Made by a program: the position numbers and the translations under genes
NCBI GenBank assembly: GCA_905221605.1
Contig: CAJNDS010000569.1
Location: 656,514-720,513, forward strand
Reading direction: 5' to 3'
Source: Symbiodinium natans
Lineage: Eukaryota; Sar; Dinophyceae; Suessiales; Symbiodiniaceae
Length of the DNA stretch: 64,000 bases
Part shown: in pieces, positions 53,927 through 63,216 of the stretch
How positions within the stretch are numbered: position 1 is the stretch's first letter
Layout: every line of letters starts with the position of its first letter
Notes under the pieces: model-generated
Told to the model about the DNA's origin: nothing
The model's database searches: none
What the model saw: the letters and a program-made list of their open reading frames with translations, nothing else

Positions 53927-54062
53927 GCCCAGGAGTAACCTAGGAAGAAAAAGGGTGCCCTTTGTGGGTGAAAGTCTTCTACGGGAGCCTGCACCCTAAA
54001 AAAAGGGAAAAAGGGGAATAAACCCTAAACCCTAAACCCTAAGGGTCTACTCTGGGTCCTAG
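53927..54062. mobile_element. Repeat element family H with internal telomeric array
   Basis: GGAGTAACCTAGGAAGAAAA, AGGGTGCCCTTTGTGGGTGA and the end GGGTCTACTCTGGGTCCTAG match the family. At 54019-54043 the AATAAGGG of the sister copy is split by about three CCCTAAA units (AATAAACCCTAAACCC ... CTAAGGGTC). Confidence 0.75.
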
Positions 54063-54547
54063 GACATGGGGGTTTAGGGCTTCGGTATGCAGCGCTTACA
54101 AACAGGAAGGTTTGAGGGTATCCGGGTATCCAAGAAACAGGCTTCCGGGCTGCAAGGCCTGATGGTTCAGGTTTTTCACCGCTTCAGCCCAGTTTATCTT
54201 CAAAATTTAGTTCGGGTTTCATACTGATGTTGGGGTGAGGTCCACTTTCAGAGTGCCGCCACAAGGCAAATGGTGGGTGTCGTTTCTCGCGGACTGAAAT
54301 TATCGCTTCTTCGGCGGGCCAACAGGCATAGAACGAACATCAGTCCAAAGCAACCCAGTGGCCGAACAACTCCGCCGGTCACCCAGGTGAAGTCCTGGCA
54401 AAACCATGCCAGGAGTGTAAGTTCGGGTTTCGACTGCATTGAGAAGAAGACTCGTTCCCTTTGTGCACCGCAGAAATGATGCCGCATCTGCTGTCACATA
54501 AATCCGAATCGCTGGTTCCTCTTCCTCCTCCTCCGCTGCCGCTGCAG

Positions 54548-54642
54548 GAGCCCCTTGCGGGGCCCCTTGCGGGCCCCTTGCGGAGCCCCTTGCGGAGCCC
54601 CTTGCGGAGCCCCTTGCGGAGCCCCTTGCGGAGCCCCTTGCG
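54548..54642. repeat. GGAGCCCCTTGC 12-bp minisatellite
   Basis: About eight units, the first few variant (GGGGCCCCTTGC, GGGCCCCTTGC). Being a multiple of three, it makes an artificial Leu-Arg-Ser-Pro reading on the plus strand. Confidence 0.9.
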
Positions 54643-54684
54643 GGACCTGCAATGTGAGAGGACCGCACAGCAACAGATAGACGT

Positions 54685-54757
54685 CCTTACTTACTTACTT
54701 ACTTCCTTGCTTATTTGTTGCAGAGACATGCATGCATGCATACATACATAGATACAA
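54685..54757. repeat. TTAC and CATA/CATG tetranucleotide repeats
   Basis: CTTACTTACTTACTTAC, followed 25 bp later by CATGCATGCATACATACATA. Confidence 0.85.
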
Positions 54758-54766
54758 ACACACATA

Positions 54767-54825
<59 letters not shown>
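54767..54825. repeat. ATC trinucleotide repeat (about 20 units)
   Basis: Uninterrupted ATC repeats. The apparent poly-Ile and poly-Met ORFs across it are artefacts. Confidence 0.95.
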
Positions 54826-55152
54826 CACTGACTGCGGTAAGAGCCGAAAAGTCGACATGCAAACTATACCACCCCGAGAAAGGGCCTGCCATGTCGACAG
54901 GCGCGCATGAAGAGCAGGGGGATTGGGTATGACTGGGTAAGACACATTACCCAGCTCTGGCCTAAATCACAAGGCCGCCAACAATGCTCAACACAAGAGG
55001 GGAGCGCCATGAATACTCTTTTTCAATGATGTGCCAACTCCCCGAAGTCTCGAACCCTACAGCAGCTTTCTTTAGGATTTAGAACTTATCAAGAACCAAC
55101 CAACGCATAGTACAAGTGCAATGAGCCTGAGACCTGAAACGCGCCCCTCGTA

Positions 55153-55235
55153 AACCCTAAACCTTATGAACCCTATGAACCCTATGAACCCTATGAACCC
55201 TATGAACCCTATGAACCCTATGAACCCTAAACCCT
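55153..55235 (-). repeat. CCCTATGAA 9-mer array
   Basis: Seven identical CCCTATGAA units framed by ordinary CCCTAAA units. Confidence 0.97.
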
Positions 55236-55335
55236 AACCTTGGCCGCAGCTTCGGCAGCGAAGCGGGCGGCCGCGGCCGCTGCAGCCGCGCGGTCGTCGG
55301 GTGCCGCGGCCTGGCTTCGGTGTATATAACTACAA

Positions 55336-55449
55336 CTTGGCAGCCCAGCAACCATATTAGAACAAGGCCACCCTTTTTTGGCTAGCTTATTTTAGAAGAG
55401 ACCCCAGAACAAAAAAAAAAAGGACAAAGGGTACCACTGGGCTACCAAG
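55336..55449. mobile_element. Inverted-repeat element family B
   Basis: CTTGGCAGCCCAGCAACC at the left and ACCACTGGGCTACCAAG at the right are inverted repeats. The interior is homologous to the copy at 32.1 kb. Confidence 0.75.
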
Positions 55450-55584
55450 ACAAACAGTCCTAGTACTTGCTCCAGAACCCAAAAAGTGAAAGCAAAAGAT
55501 AATCATCCCCATGTTCCCCCTTTTCCTAACAGTCCTTGAAAGGGAATAAGTGGTACTATCGGGTACCTACTATAGGAGTCGGAA

Positions 55585-55686
55585 TAAGTACTGATAGTAT
55601 TCCCTTATGATCCTTTTGTAATTCTACAATTATTGTATAATGATAACCCCAAAACCTCTATTCTAATCACTCAGGCCCCTATATTC
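55585..55686. mobile_element. Repeat element family L
   Basis: ACTGATAGTATTCCCTTATG, ATAACCCCAAAACCTCTATT and CTAATCACTCAGGCCCCTAT align with the 30.6-kb copy. A family-E element follows directly. Confidence 0.6.
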
Positions 55687-55706
55687 ACTATAAACAGTCC
55701 CCTACA

Positions 55707-55802
55707 GTTTGCTTAAGAACCCCAGGAAATAACAAATGATGATCCCCATATTGCCCTTATAAGGAAGAACATGCTTTATGTTTTGGGGGGTTCTTCCAGT
55801 AG
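55707..55802. mobile_element. Inverted-repeat element family E
   Basis: GTTTGCTTAAGAACCCCAGG at the left and TTTTGGGGGGTTCTTCCAG at the right. The core CCCTTATAAGGAAGAACATG is the family-E core in opposite orientation. Confidence 0.7.
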
Positions 55803-56385
55803 TATAGAGTCACATAGAAAAAACAACAAAAAAGTACGCTGATGAATTCTGGGCTTGACTGTTCTGACCATTGGTGCGTAGGTGTGTGTGCCTGGACATC
55901 CTGCCTGGCACATCCAGGCAAGGATCATGCGATTCTTCCTGACCTCTTTTGACCTCGAGCCTGAACCCTAAAAAGACCCTCAATCGAGCTTTTGACCTAC
56001 TCCTAAATTCCTAAGTACCCTCAATGAAGCTCGCGCACAGCTTTCAAAGTGCGCTCAAATCGGGCAAGATGAGAAGGTCTGGCCCACCACCCTGCTCAGG
56101 GTCGTCCCAGTTGTAAGGGTCCCCGAGCCCACATGGTCACCCCATATTGGGTTTCGGGTTTAGGTTAGGGTTTAGGGTGGTTGTCAAAACTATGATCCCT
56201 TTTGGGGCACCCTAAATATTAGGTGCCGTGTTACAATAGAGACCCAAAAAGGGACATTATTTTGACACCCACCCATATGACTCTATTGCCGAAATGGCTA
56301 TCCCGGCACCATCCCTGGGAATCTGTTCATGTTTTGGTTTTTTGCTACCCACCTAGATGACCATGCTGCGCCTACAAGCACTACT

Positions 56386-56486
56386 TGGGACTTCTTTACC
56401 TACAGTTTAGTAGTACAGTAACTACCCCTTACTCAATTCGTAGGTTGAACTCATAAAAACTGGCGGTAAGAAGGGTCCCAGGCAAG
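56386..56486. mobile_element. Inverted-repeat element family D
   Basis: TTGGGACTTCTTTACCTACA at the left and GCGGTAAGAAGGGTCCCAGG at the right are inverted. The core ACTACCCCTTACTCAATTCG is homologous to the other two copies. Confidence 0.7.
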
Positions 56487-56607
56487 GGTTCAGTTTGCCC
56501 AACGATGCTGCCAAGGGCACGGCAGTAGTCTTGTCTACGTCTGTGGCCGCAGACACACCGACGCTGGGTGGAGGGTCTGGCACCTGGTCAAGGGTTATGG
56601 AGGGAGC

Positions 56608-56713
56608 TTCCCAAAATTGGGGGGTACCTATGTGGGGATCCCTGTTAAGGGGATCCTTATTCTATTTGGGGGTAGAAGAAAGGGTACCCATATTTTTGGG
56701 AGATACCCATGTA
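56608..56713. mobile_element. Family C-like element, diverged
   Basis: TTGGGGGGTACCTATGTGGG, GATCCCTGTTAAGGGGATCC and the final AGGGTACCCATATTTTTGGG follow the family-C order of GGTACC and GATCC blocks. The ends are only weakly inverted. Confidence 0.5.
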
Positions 56714-57255
56714 GGGTCAGGCTGTCGGGCTTCCGCACCCCTCTCTGACACCCATGGCGGGGGAGGCAGACAATTCAGGGCAGTGTCCATGGCTTTGGAG
56801 CCTGTGGCTCAAAGCTCACTAGCCAAGCCAGGCAGCGGTTTCGGGTTTCGACACGGTGGCTCATGACTGATTGACTCCCAAGGCAAGCTCCAAATTTGGT
56901 TTAGTGTTTGTGGTTTAGGGTTTAGGCACAACAGAAACCTTGCCAACGCCTTCACCTAGGACCCAAACCCCTTTGCACCCGCGCCAGCTGCCTGGAGGAT
57001 CCGTTAGCACCGCGGGGACACCCAATATGTCTCTTGAGAGTTGTGAGTTTGGGGGTTGATCGGATTCTAACTAACTGTTGCTAGTTTGGGGACTTCAAAC
57101 TAGAAATACTACTTACAAACCATGCCATGACTCGACACAGAACTCCCCGTAGGTGTGAGGTTTCAAGGGTTGGGCCTCGAGCATCACCAGCAGGTCGTCG
57201 TCAGGAACATTGGCAAGCTGAGGGGGCTCCTGTGAGTAGGGCTCAGGGGATCGCA

Positions 57256-57301
57256 GTTAGGGTTTAAGGTTTAGGGTTTAGGGTTTGGGGTTTAGGGTTT
57301 C
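57256..57301 (+). repeat. TTTAGGG array, 6 units
   Basis: One TTTGGGG. Confidence 0.9.
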
Positions 57302-57890
57302 ACCCGACCGGCCAGTGACTACACTGGAGGGGCACATGTGCCACATCCACACCACCACGATAAACAAGCCTCTCGTCACTCGTCTCGTCAGTAAATCTTC
57401 CACGCCAGGTCGACCCACGGGGAACATGGAGGAGATCAAAGTGCACCCCAAGCAAAGTTTGCGGTTTTGGGGTCTCCATCAAGGCGATCATCGGCAAGAG
57501 CATGCTCGAGACCCTTTGAAACAGCCATCAGAAGTCAGCTGCGAGCGGGCCCTGAGAGGAATACGAGTGGCCTGGCTTTTCGATCTGGCTGCGAGATTTA
57601 TCTGCGGGTGGGTTGCAATTAATCTTCTGGCAGCTTTCTTGCGCGATTTCGACAGCTCCCGGTTCAACCAGCCACCCCCACTCCCCTGCCACCGCTAAGC
57701 TGCTCTCACTCAAGCCAAAGTTTGTTCAGGCCAATGTCTGGGAACAAAAATGCCGGAACCCAGCCCTTAAGCTCTTTTGTTCCCTCCCGGCTTGAAAAGC
57801 TTCAAAAAGCATAAACGCTCGGACTGAACCGATGCAGCCCTCAGACCCCTAGCACCCCCACAATCCCCATAGTCCATACCCCTAAACCGC
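57302..57890. other. Candidate unique sequence, no function recognised
   Basis: A 137-codon plus ORF (57285-57698) has non-repetitive composition after its first few residues. I recognise no domain, and shorter ORFs oppose it, so it is left uncalled. Confidence 0.4.
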
Positions 57891-57895
57891 AGGAA

Positions 57896-58003
57896 CCCCA
57901 AACCCTAAACCCTGTTTTTGCAGCAGGCTTTGCAGGTACTAAGCCCTAAACCCTAAACCCTAAACCCTAAACCCCAAACCCTAAACCCTAAACCCTAAAC
58001 CCT
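57896..58003 (-). repeat. CCCTAAA array in two blocks
   Basis: A short block at 57896-57914, then ten units from 57940 with one CCCCAAA. Confidence 0.93.
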
Positions 58004-58132
58004 GCTGCTCCTGGCTCTGGCGCGGATCGCGCGATCGGGACCGCGCCGCGCTCTCGGCGTCAGAGTCGATCTCCGTCGCCACCGGGCTCACCACCTCCTG
58101 CCGGGGAAAACCAAGTTTCGAGAGGCTTGTTG

Positions 58133-58181
58133 TTTAGGGTTTAGGGTTTAGGGTTTAGGGTTTAGGGTTTGGGGTTTAGGG
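58133..58181 (+). repeat. TTTAGGG array, 7 units
   Basis: One TTTGGGG near the end. Confidence 0.95.
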
Positions 58182-58296
58182 ACAGTGAGCGCAGACCCAA
58201 ATTGTTCTGGAATTTCAGGATGCTTCTGTAGGGTTAGAGGTTGACCTGGACCCCAAAGTATGTAAAAGAAGCCTCCCAAAACCGATAAGAGGGCCA

Positions 58297-58412
58297 TTGT
58301 CTTAGTTGCTGAGTTCATAAGCCCCCAAAGAAGTGTACACTTTCAGTTCTAGAGGGGATTCTAGTATCCCAAAAGGTGTAAAGTGTACTCACTCAGCTAC
58401 TAAGTTCTTGTA
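58297..58412. mobile_element. Inverted-repeat element family J, fuller copy
   Basis: CTTAGTTGCTGAGTTCATAA at the left and TCACTCAGCTACTAAGTTC at the right are inverted. AAGTGTACACTTTC and AAAGTGTACTC lie inside, around AGGGGATTCTAGTATCCC. Confidence 0.65.
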
Positions 58413-58423
58413 TTTTGGGCCCC

Positions 58424-58468
58424 CCCCCATGATAATCCCCATTAAGGACTAAGGGGGAACATCCCAAG
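58424..58468. mobile_element. MITE family A, right half only
   Basis: It begins in a C tract, then ATGATAATCCCCATTAAGGA and CTAAGGGGGAACATCCCAA. It lacks the left half. Confidence 0.65.
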
Positions 58469-58675
58469 ATCCCAAAAGGTTTTTAGGGTTTAGGGTTTAT
58501 AGGGCTTAGGGCCCAAAACCCTGTCCGGCTGTGTGGCAGTGATGGCGCTGGCCAGGGAGCTTCGGGTTCGGCGCTTGTGTGGAGTGGTGCGCCTCTCTTG
58601 GGTCTGGCGGGCTCCAGGGTGGTTCTGGGAACACCTCTACTACTATTGGGTGGTTCTGTGAACATCTATACTACT

Positions 58676-58762
58676 ATTGGAATAAGAACCCCCCTCACAA
58701 AACAAATCATCTCTGTATTACCCTTATGAGGAAGAAGATTCTTTAAACTTGTTGTGGGGTGC
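58676..58762. mobile_element. Family E, decayed right end
   Basis: ATTGGAATAAGAACCCCCCT then TATTACCCTTATGAGGAAGA follows family E. The right end is worn (GTTGTGGGGTGCAG). Confidence 0.55.
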
Positions 58763-58851
58763 AGAGTAATAAAGGTTCGGAAGAGTTGGGGGACTCGTTC
58801 ATGTTACAAACTGCTCCGGGTGGGTGCACCTTGGGAACGGTTCCCTCCCTG

Positions 58852-58961
58852 CGGGTTTCCGAACATAGGGGTATACCCTGCTTGGGGCGTACCTTTAAGG
58901 GGATTCTATGCAATTTGGGGTGTAAACGGGGTACCCCTATTTTGGGAATTACCCATGTTGC
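58852..58961. mobile_element. Family C-like element, diverged
   Basis: GGGTTTCCGAACATAGGGG at the left and GGGGTACCCCTATTTTGGG then ATTACCCATG at the right resemble the 56.6-kb copy. The middle carries GGGGCGTACCTTTAAGGGGA. Confidence 0.5.
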
Positions 58962-59117
58962 TCTCCGCAACTGCGAGCCTTTGGCTTTAGGTCTGCGGCT
59001 TAAGGTTGTCACTTCTGGGCTAGCTTGGGAAGAAAAGTCCCTCGGGCCTAAACCCGAAACCCTAAACTCCCTGAACCCTATTTACTATAGAGGTCGGAAC
59101 GATTACTAGTAGTTTTC

Positions 59118-59237
59118 AACCCTAAACCCCCTAAACCCTAAACTCCCTAAACCCTAAACCCTAAACCCCAACCCTAAACCCTAAACCCTAAACCCTAACC
59201 CTAAACCCTAAACCCTTATAAACCCTAAACACTAAAC
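59118..59237 (-). repeat. CCCTAAA array, mixed
   Basis: About fifteen units including AACTCCCTAAA and CCCTAACCC variants. Confidence 0.92.
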
Positions 59238-59332
59238 GTCCCTCAACCCCCCCCGACCTTGCCTGATCGGCGTCGGCCGATCGCTGACGGTTGCGGTGAG
59301 CGGATGAGCAGGCTCCGGAGAGCATGCCTTAG

Positions 59333-59607
59333 GGGTTTAGGGTTTAGGGTTTAGGGTTTAGGGTTTAGGGTTTAGGGTTTAGGGTTTAGGGTTTAGGGTT
59401 TAGGGTTTAGGGTTTGGGGTTTTGGGTTGGGTTTGGGGTTTAGGGTTTAGGGTTTAGGGTTTAGGGTTTGGGGTTTGGGGTTTGGGGTTTGGGGTTTGGG
59501 GTTTGGGGTTTGGGGTTTGGGGTTTGGGTCTTGGGGTTTTGGGGTTTTGGGGTTCTGGGGTTCTGGGGTTCTGGGGTTCTGGGGTTCTGGGGTTCTGGGG
59601 TTCTGGG
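59333..59607 (+). repeat. Compound array: TTTAGGG, TTTGGGG, then TTCTGGGG blocks
   Basis: About eleven TTTAGGG, a short mixed part, four more TTTAGGG, nine TTTGGGG (59464-59527), two GGGGTTTT, then seven GGGGTTCT (59549-59605). Each variant occupies its own uninterrupted run. Confidence 0.97.
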
Positions 59608-59957
59608 GCGCACTTTGGGGTTGTTGCCCCCCTGGCATACATGGTCATGGGCCGCATTTAGGCGACTCGTGGTTTCGACCCACAATGCCGCATGAGGCTG
59701 ACGACCCACAACGCGCCAAAGTGAGCCAGACCGACTTCAAGAAAGTGGTCGTGTGCAAACAGACTGGACCTCCAAAGGCACACCAGGACCAGCAGCCAAC
59801 AAGCAGAGCCCACCAGTGCCCAAAACCCTAAACCCTAAACCGTAAACCCTGACTCGAGGTGTCTCCTTGGATCCAAGTCCAGCTCTAACCTGCGGGCCAA
59901 AACAGCTTTTCAGGCGTCGACTTCGGCAACAAGTTACGTCTTACTTTTCGCGGGCCT

Positions 59958-60053
59958 CTTAGTAGCCTAGTAACCATATTCTGAGAAGGTACCCCTTTTA
60001 CGGCTGGTTTCTTTATAAGGGAACCCAGAACCAAAAAGGGTAGAGGGACCAAG
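59958..60053. mobile_element. Inverted-repeat element family B, worn right end
   Basis: It starts CTTAGTAGCCTAGTAACC and contains GGTACCCCTTTTACGGCTGG and AGGGAACCCAGAACC, as in the other copies. The right end is shortened to GGGACCAAGG. Confidence 0.65.
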
Positions 60054-60550
60054 GCCTTTTCCTATACAGAACTTGTGACAGTTCGGCTTGCAGCGGGAAC
60101 TGGCGCCACCTCTTAGCCGAGCAGCGACTTCGGTCAGACTGCTGGTGGTGCCTTGTGAGCTGCAGCTAGCGTCAAGAGTCAAGAGTTGTTCGTCTCCAGG
60201 ATTCCACAATCAAATGTTAGGGCATAGGGATTTGAAAGTCTTGGTTCCTAAACCCTGAACCCTAGAAGCCGAGGAACTAAAACGTTTGTTGCTAACATAC
60301 CTGAAAAGCGCTCGCCAGCAGCAACCCGGACAAAAAACTTTGTTAAAGTTCGCCTTAAAAACTTTGTTAAAGTTCGCGTTGAGGGTTTCGGGTATAGGGT
60401 TGTAGGGTTTTCGGGTTCAGGGTTGTAGGGTTTTCGGCTTTAGAGGGTTTAGGGCTACACACAAATGCATCCAGGCGGCTGCAGGAGTTCACCGTCGGCG
60501 GTACGTCCAAGCTCCTGGGCTCCCAAGTGGGGAAGACAAATGCCGTACCA

Positions 60551-60716
60551 AGATGGGCTACTGGACCAACCCCTTACAAAGGCCCTTCCCCTCTGGACCC
60601 TTTTTTCAGCCCCTTAAAAATGGCAATTATCGGTTGGTCATGGGATTACAAGGTCTAAGATGGGCTATTGGACCCGATATAAGCCCCTTACAAAGCCCTT
60701 TACAGGGTCGATCATG
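60551..60716. mobile_element. Family K, two directly repeated partial copies
   Basis: AGATGGGCTACTGGACCAAC and AGATGGGCTATTGGACCCGA begin two head-to-tail copies about 105 bp apart. Both share CCCCTTACAAAG and a final GTC/GATCATGGG. Confidence 0.55.
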
Positions 60717-60891
60717 GGGAAATTCGAAGGTCTAGGAGCCCCTCCGGGGTATTCGGCTTGGAGACGAAGTTTTTGTCTTATGCCGCCTGGCAAGCTGACG
60801 GGGCTTCCTGTACTATGCCAGGATAATGAGGCTGAAGTCGCCCTAGGCCCACGACCATGCCGAAACTAGCCAAGCCACGAATGCCAAACTT

Positions 60892-60945
60892 CCCTAAACC
60901 CTTTTTGCCTAAACCCTAAACCCTAAGCCCTAAACCCTAAGCCTC
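60892..60945 (-). repeat. CCCTAAA array, 6 units
   Basis: Broken by CTTTTTGC, with CCCTAAG variants. Confidence 0.85.
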
Positions 60946-61429
60946 ACCTTAAGAACCCGACTTTGCTTGAGCCCGAAGTCCTGCAACCACAAAGAACATG
61001 AAGCAAGAACCTGATTACCTCAAGTTCCACTTCTCCGGGTTGTTAAGGGGGGACCATAGGATGAAAAAGCCCAAAGCCCCAAAGCCATCAAACCTCTCGT
61101 CCATAACCGCCCCCTGTTTGTGCAGCCTTGGACCCTATGCCTGTGAAGCGTAGAATCTCTAAAACCCCTAGAGACTCTGTAACCCCTACAAGCCCTATAA
61201 ACTCCAAGTCAAGCAAGCTGCATCCGGCACTGCGCAGCTAGGTTCGCAGCTCATGGCCCGGAAAGCGCGCCGGAGTTAAGAGGGCTTCGAGGCATGAAGA
61301 GCGTTTGGCCTTAACCTCTTCGAGTTCATAGCAACATGTCTGCGGTCTTGCTGCATGAGGATAGCCCTTGAGGGCTTAGGGCTTAGGGTGGAACTATGTG
61401 TTGAATGCTACGAACCTAAACCCTAAACC

Positions 61430-62066
61430 CTAAATGCCAAAGATCCCTCACGCCTGTGACATCCTGGACACAGCAAGCACCTCATCTTTCCCGCAGGGTT
61501 CAACGCGTTTAGTGCTTCTTTGCGGTTTAGGGTTGGGTTGAGGGTTCTAGAAGCCCAACGCTTAGTACGGGCCCTTTTTAGAGGGGAACTCGTATTTTCC
61601 CCCTGAAACCCCGCCACCACGTGTAACATATGTGGCTTCGTCTCATGGCTCAGACGGCAGCGGCCTAGGAGATTGGCGATTTCGGGGCCTTGTATAGGGT
61701 TGAGGGTTTAGGAGAAAGGGTTTGGGCTTCGATGCTGACGCGCACACGACGGCTTAGGCAAGGGTCGAATGGGCCCTTACGGCGCCCCTGATCAAGAGAT
61801 CTCATCAAGGGCAGATCGCGACAAACGCGGCATGACTGACAAACAGACCCAGGAAGACAACACCTGAAGGTCGGGGGAAAGCCAGAGACAAATACCCTCG
61901 TTACGAGTCCGTGTACTGAGATCCCCCGACTTCAGCTCAAGAAACCCAAAGAAAACCTAACATCCAGCATATGAAAAACATCCGAAAAGGGAGCATCCCG
62001 CATATCTTTCTTTTATGTCGATGCGTCACGCGTCGATCCGTCGTGCGAAGCTTGGTGCAATATGTC
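61430..62066. other. Downstream region of the Cys-rich gene, no other gene seen
   Basis: The region would hold the 3' UTR of the minus-strand gene ending at 62067. No canonical AATAAA was noted; dinoflagellates generally lack it. Confidence 0.45.
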
Positions 62067-63175
62067 TCAGACACCACTGCAGCCGCCCTTGATTTCTCGG
62101 TCCGTGTCATAGCGGCAAAGCTGGTAGGTTGTGTTGTAGGTGCACGACACAATGTGGGTCGATTTGGCCGTGGCCGCGACCTTGCCGTTCGAGGCCTTGA
62201 CCTCGGTCTTGGACTTGTACTTGATAAACTTCTTCTCGCAGTCATCTGCCGATAGACTGTTGCAGTACTCGTCCTTGCCCAGCTCGGTCATGTTCTTTCT
62301 CACTCTGTCACACTTGGCGCTTTCACAGCAGAGCTCGTCGCTTGCGCCAGGAATCTTCGCGGCATCAGGGATTTGCATGAGCCCCTTGTCCGGGCTGCAG
62401 CTGTAGCTGCTGCAAGCCGGAACGCAGCAAGCGCTGCTGGTTGAACCGACTACATTGTCCTTGCCATTTTTGGGAGCTGGAAGCCAGCCCTCCGTTGCGT
62501 TGCAGGTGAACTGCTTGCATGTGGGAAGGCAACACTGCGTGACGTTGTTGCCGATGTCGTTTGCCACAGACTCCCATGGTGCCCAACCGTCTTCCGCAGG
62601 GCACTCAAACCTATACTCCCCTTTGAACCATAATAAAAACATGTTTAATATCCTCTTGGGTTTTATATAAACAAAAATGAAAAAATCCCAAGGGGGATAT
62701 AGAAACTGCTTGCAGGTCTTCACGCAGCAAGCCTCATCAGAGTCGGCAAAGTCATCGGCCTTAGAGTCGTCATCTGTCCAGCCATCGCTGCATTTGTGCG
62801 CTTTGCACTGTTTCTGGCAGCATCCCTCCGTCTTGTTCACGTCTTCTGGCTTCACGGCAAAGCCGGTGGGGCATGTCACCTGCGCAGTGTTGCTGCACGT
62901 CGGCGTGCAGCAATCCTGGACAGAGCTGCCAACAACGAGAGCCTTGCTCTCATTCACAGCCCAACCCGAGGCAGAGCAGTTCACAGCCGCACATGTTTGG
63001 TCACAGCAATCCTCAGCAGCGCTGGAGACCACGTCCTTCTTCGCAACGCTCGGTGCCCAAGGTGCTTCGCAGCTGAAGAGCTCGCACTTGGGCTTGCAGC
63101 ACTCCTCCTTGCCTGGGATGGCACTTACTAAACGACGCTGCAAGATATGGCATAATCCCTTCCCCCTAATACTAA

Positions 63176-63216
<41 letters not shown>

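Noticed and set aside
54300-54932. RGSARGSARGS-type and poly-Ile/poly-Met proteins
   Set aside because: They are products of the 12-bp minisatellite and the ATC repeat.
57285-57698. 137-codon ORF with natural-looking composition
   Set aside because: I could not match it to a family or find splice-consistent neighbours. It is noted as unresolved rather than called.
59447-59831. Pro/Asn/Lys-rich and Gly/Phe/Trp-rich repeat proteins
   Set aside because: They are translations of the TTTGGGG and GGGGTTCT repeat blocks in several frames at once.
62067-63215. Unspliced 382-residue form of the Cys-rich protein with poly-Gly start
   Set aside because: The start lies in an intronic poly-C tract, and the middle aromatic stretch is the 96-nt introner. 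The spliced model fits the repeat pattern better.
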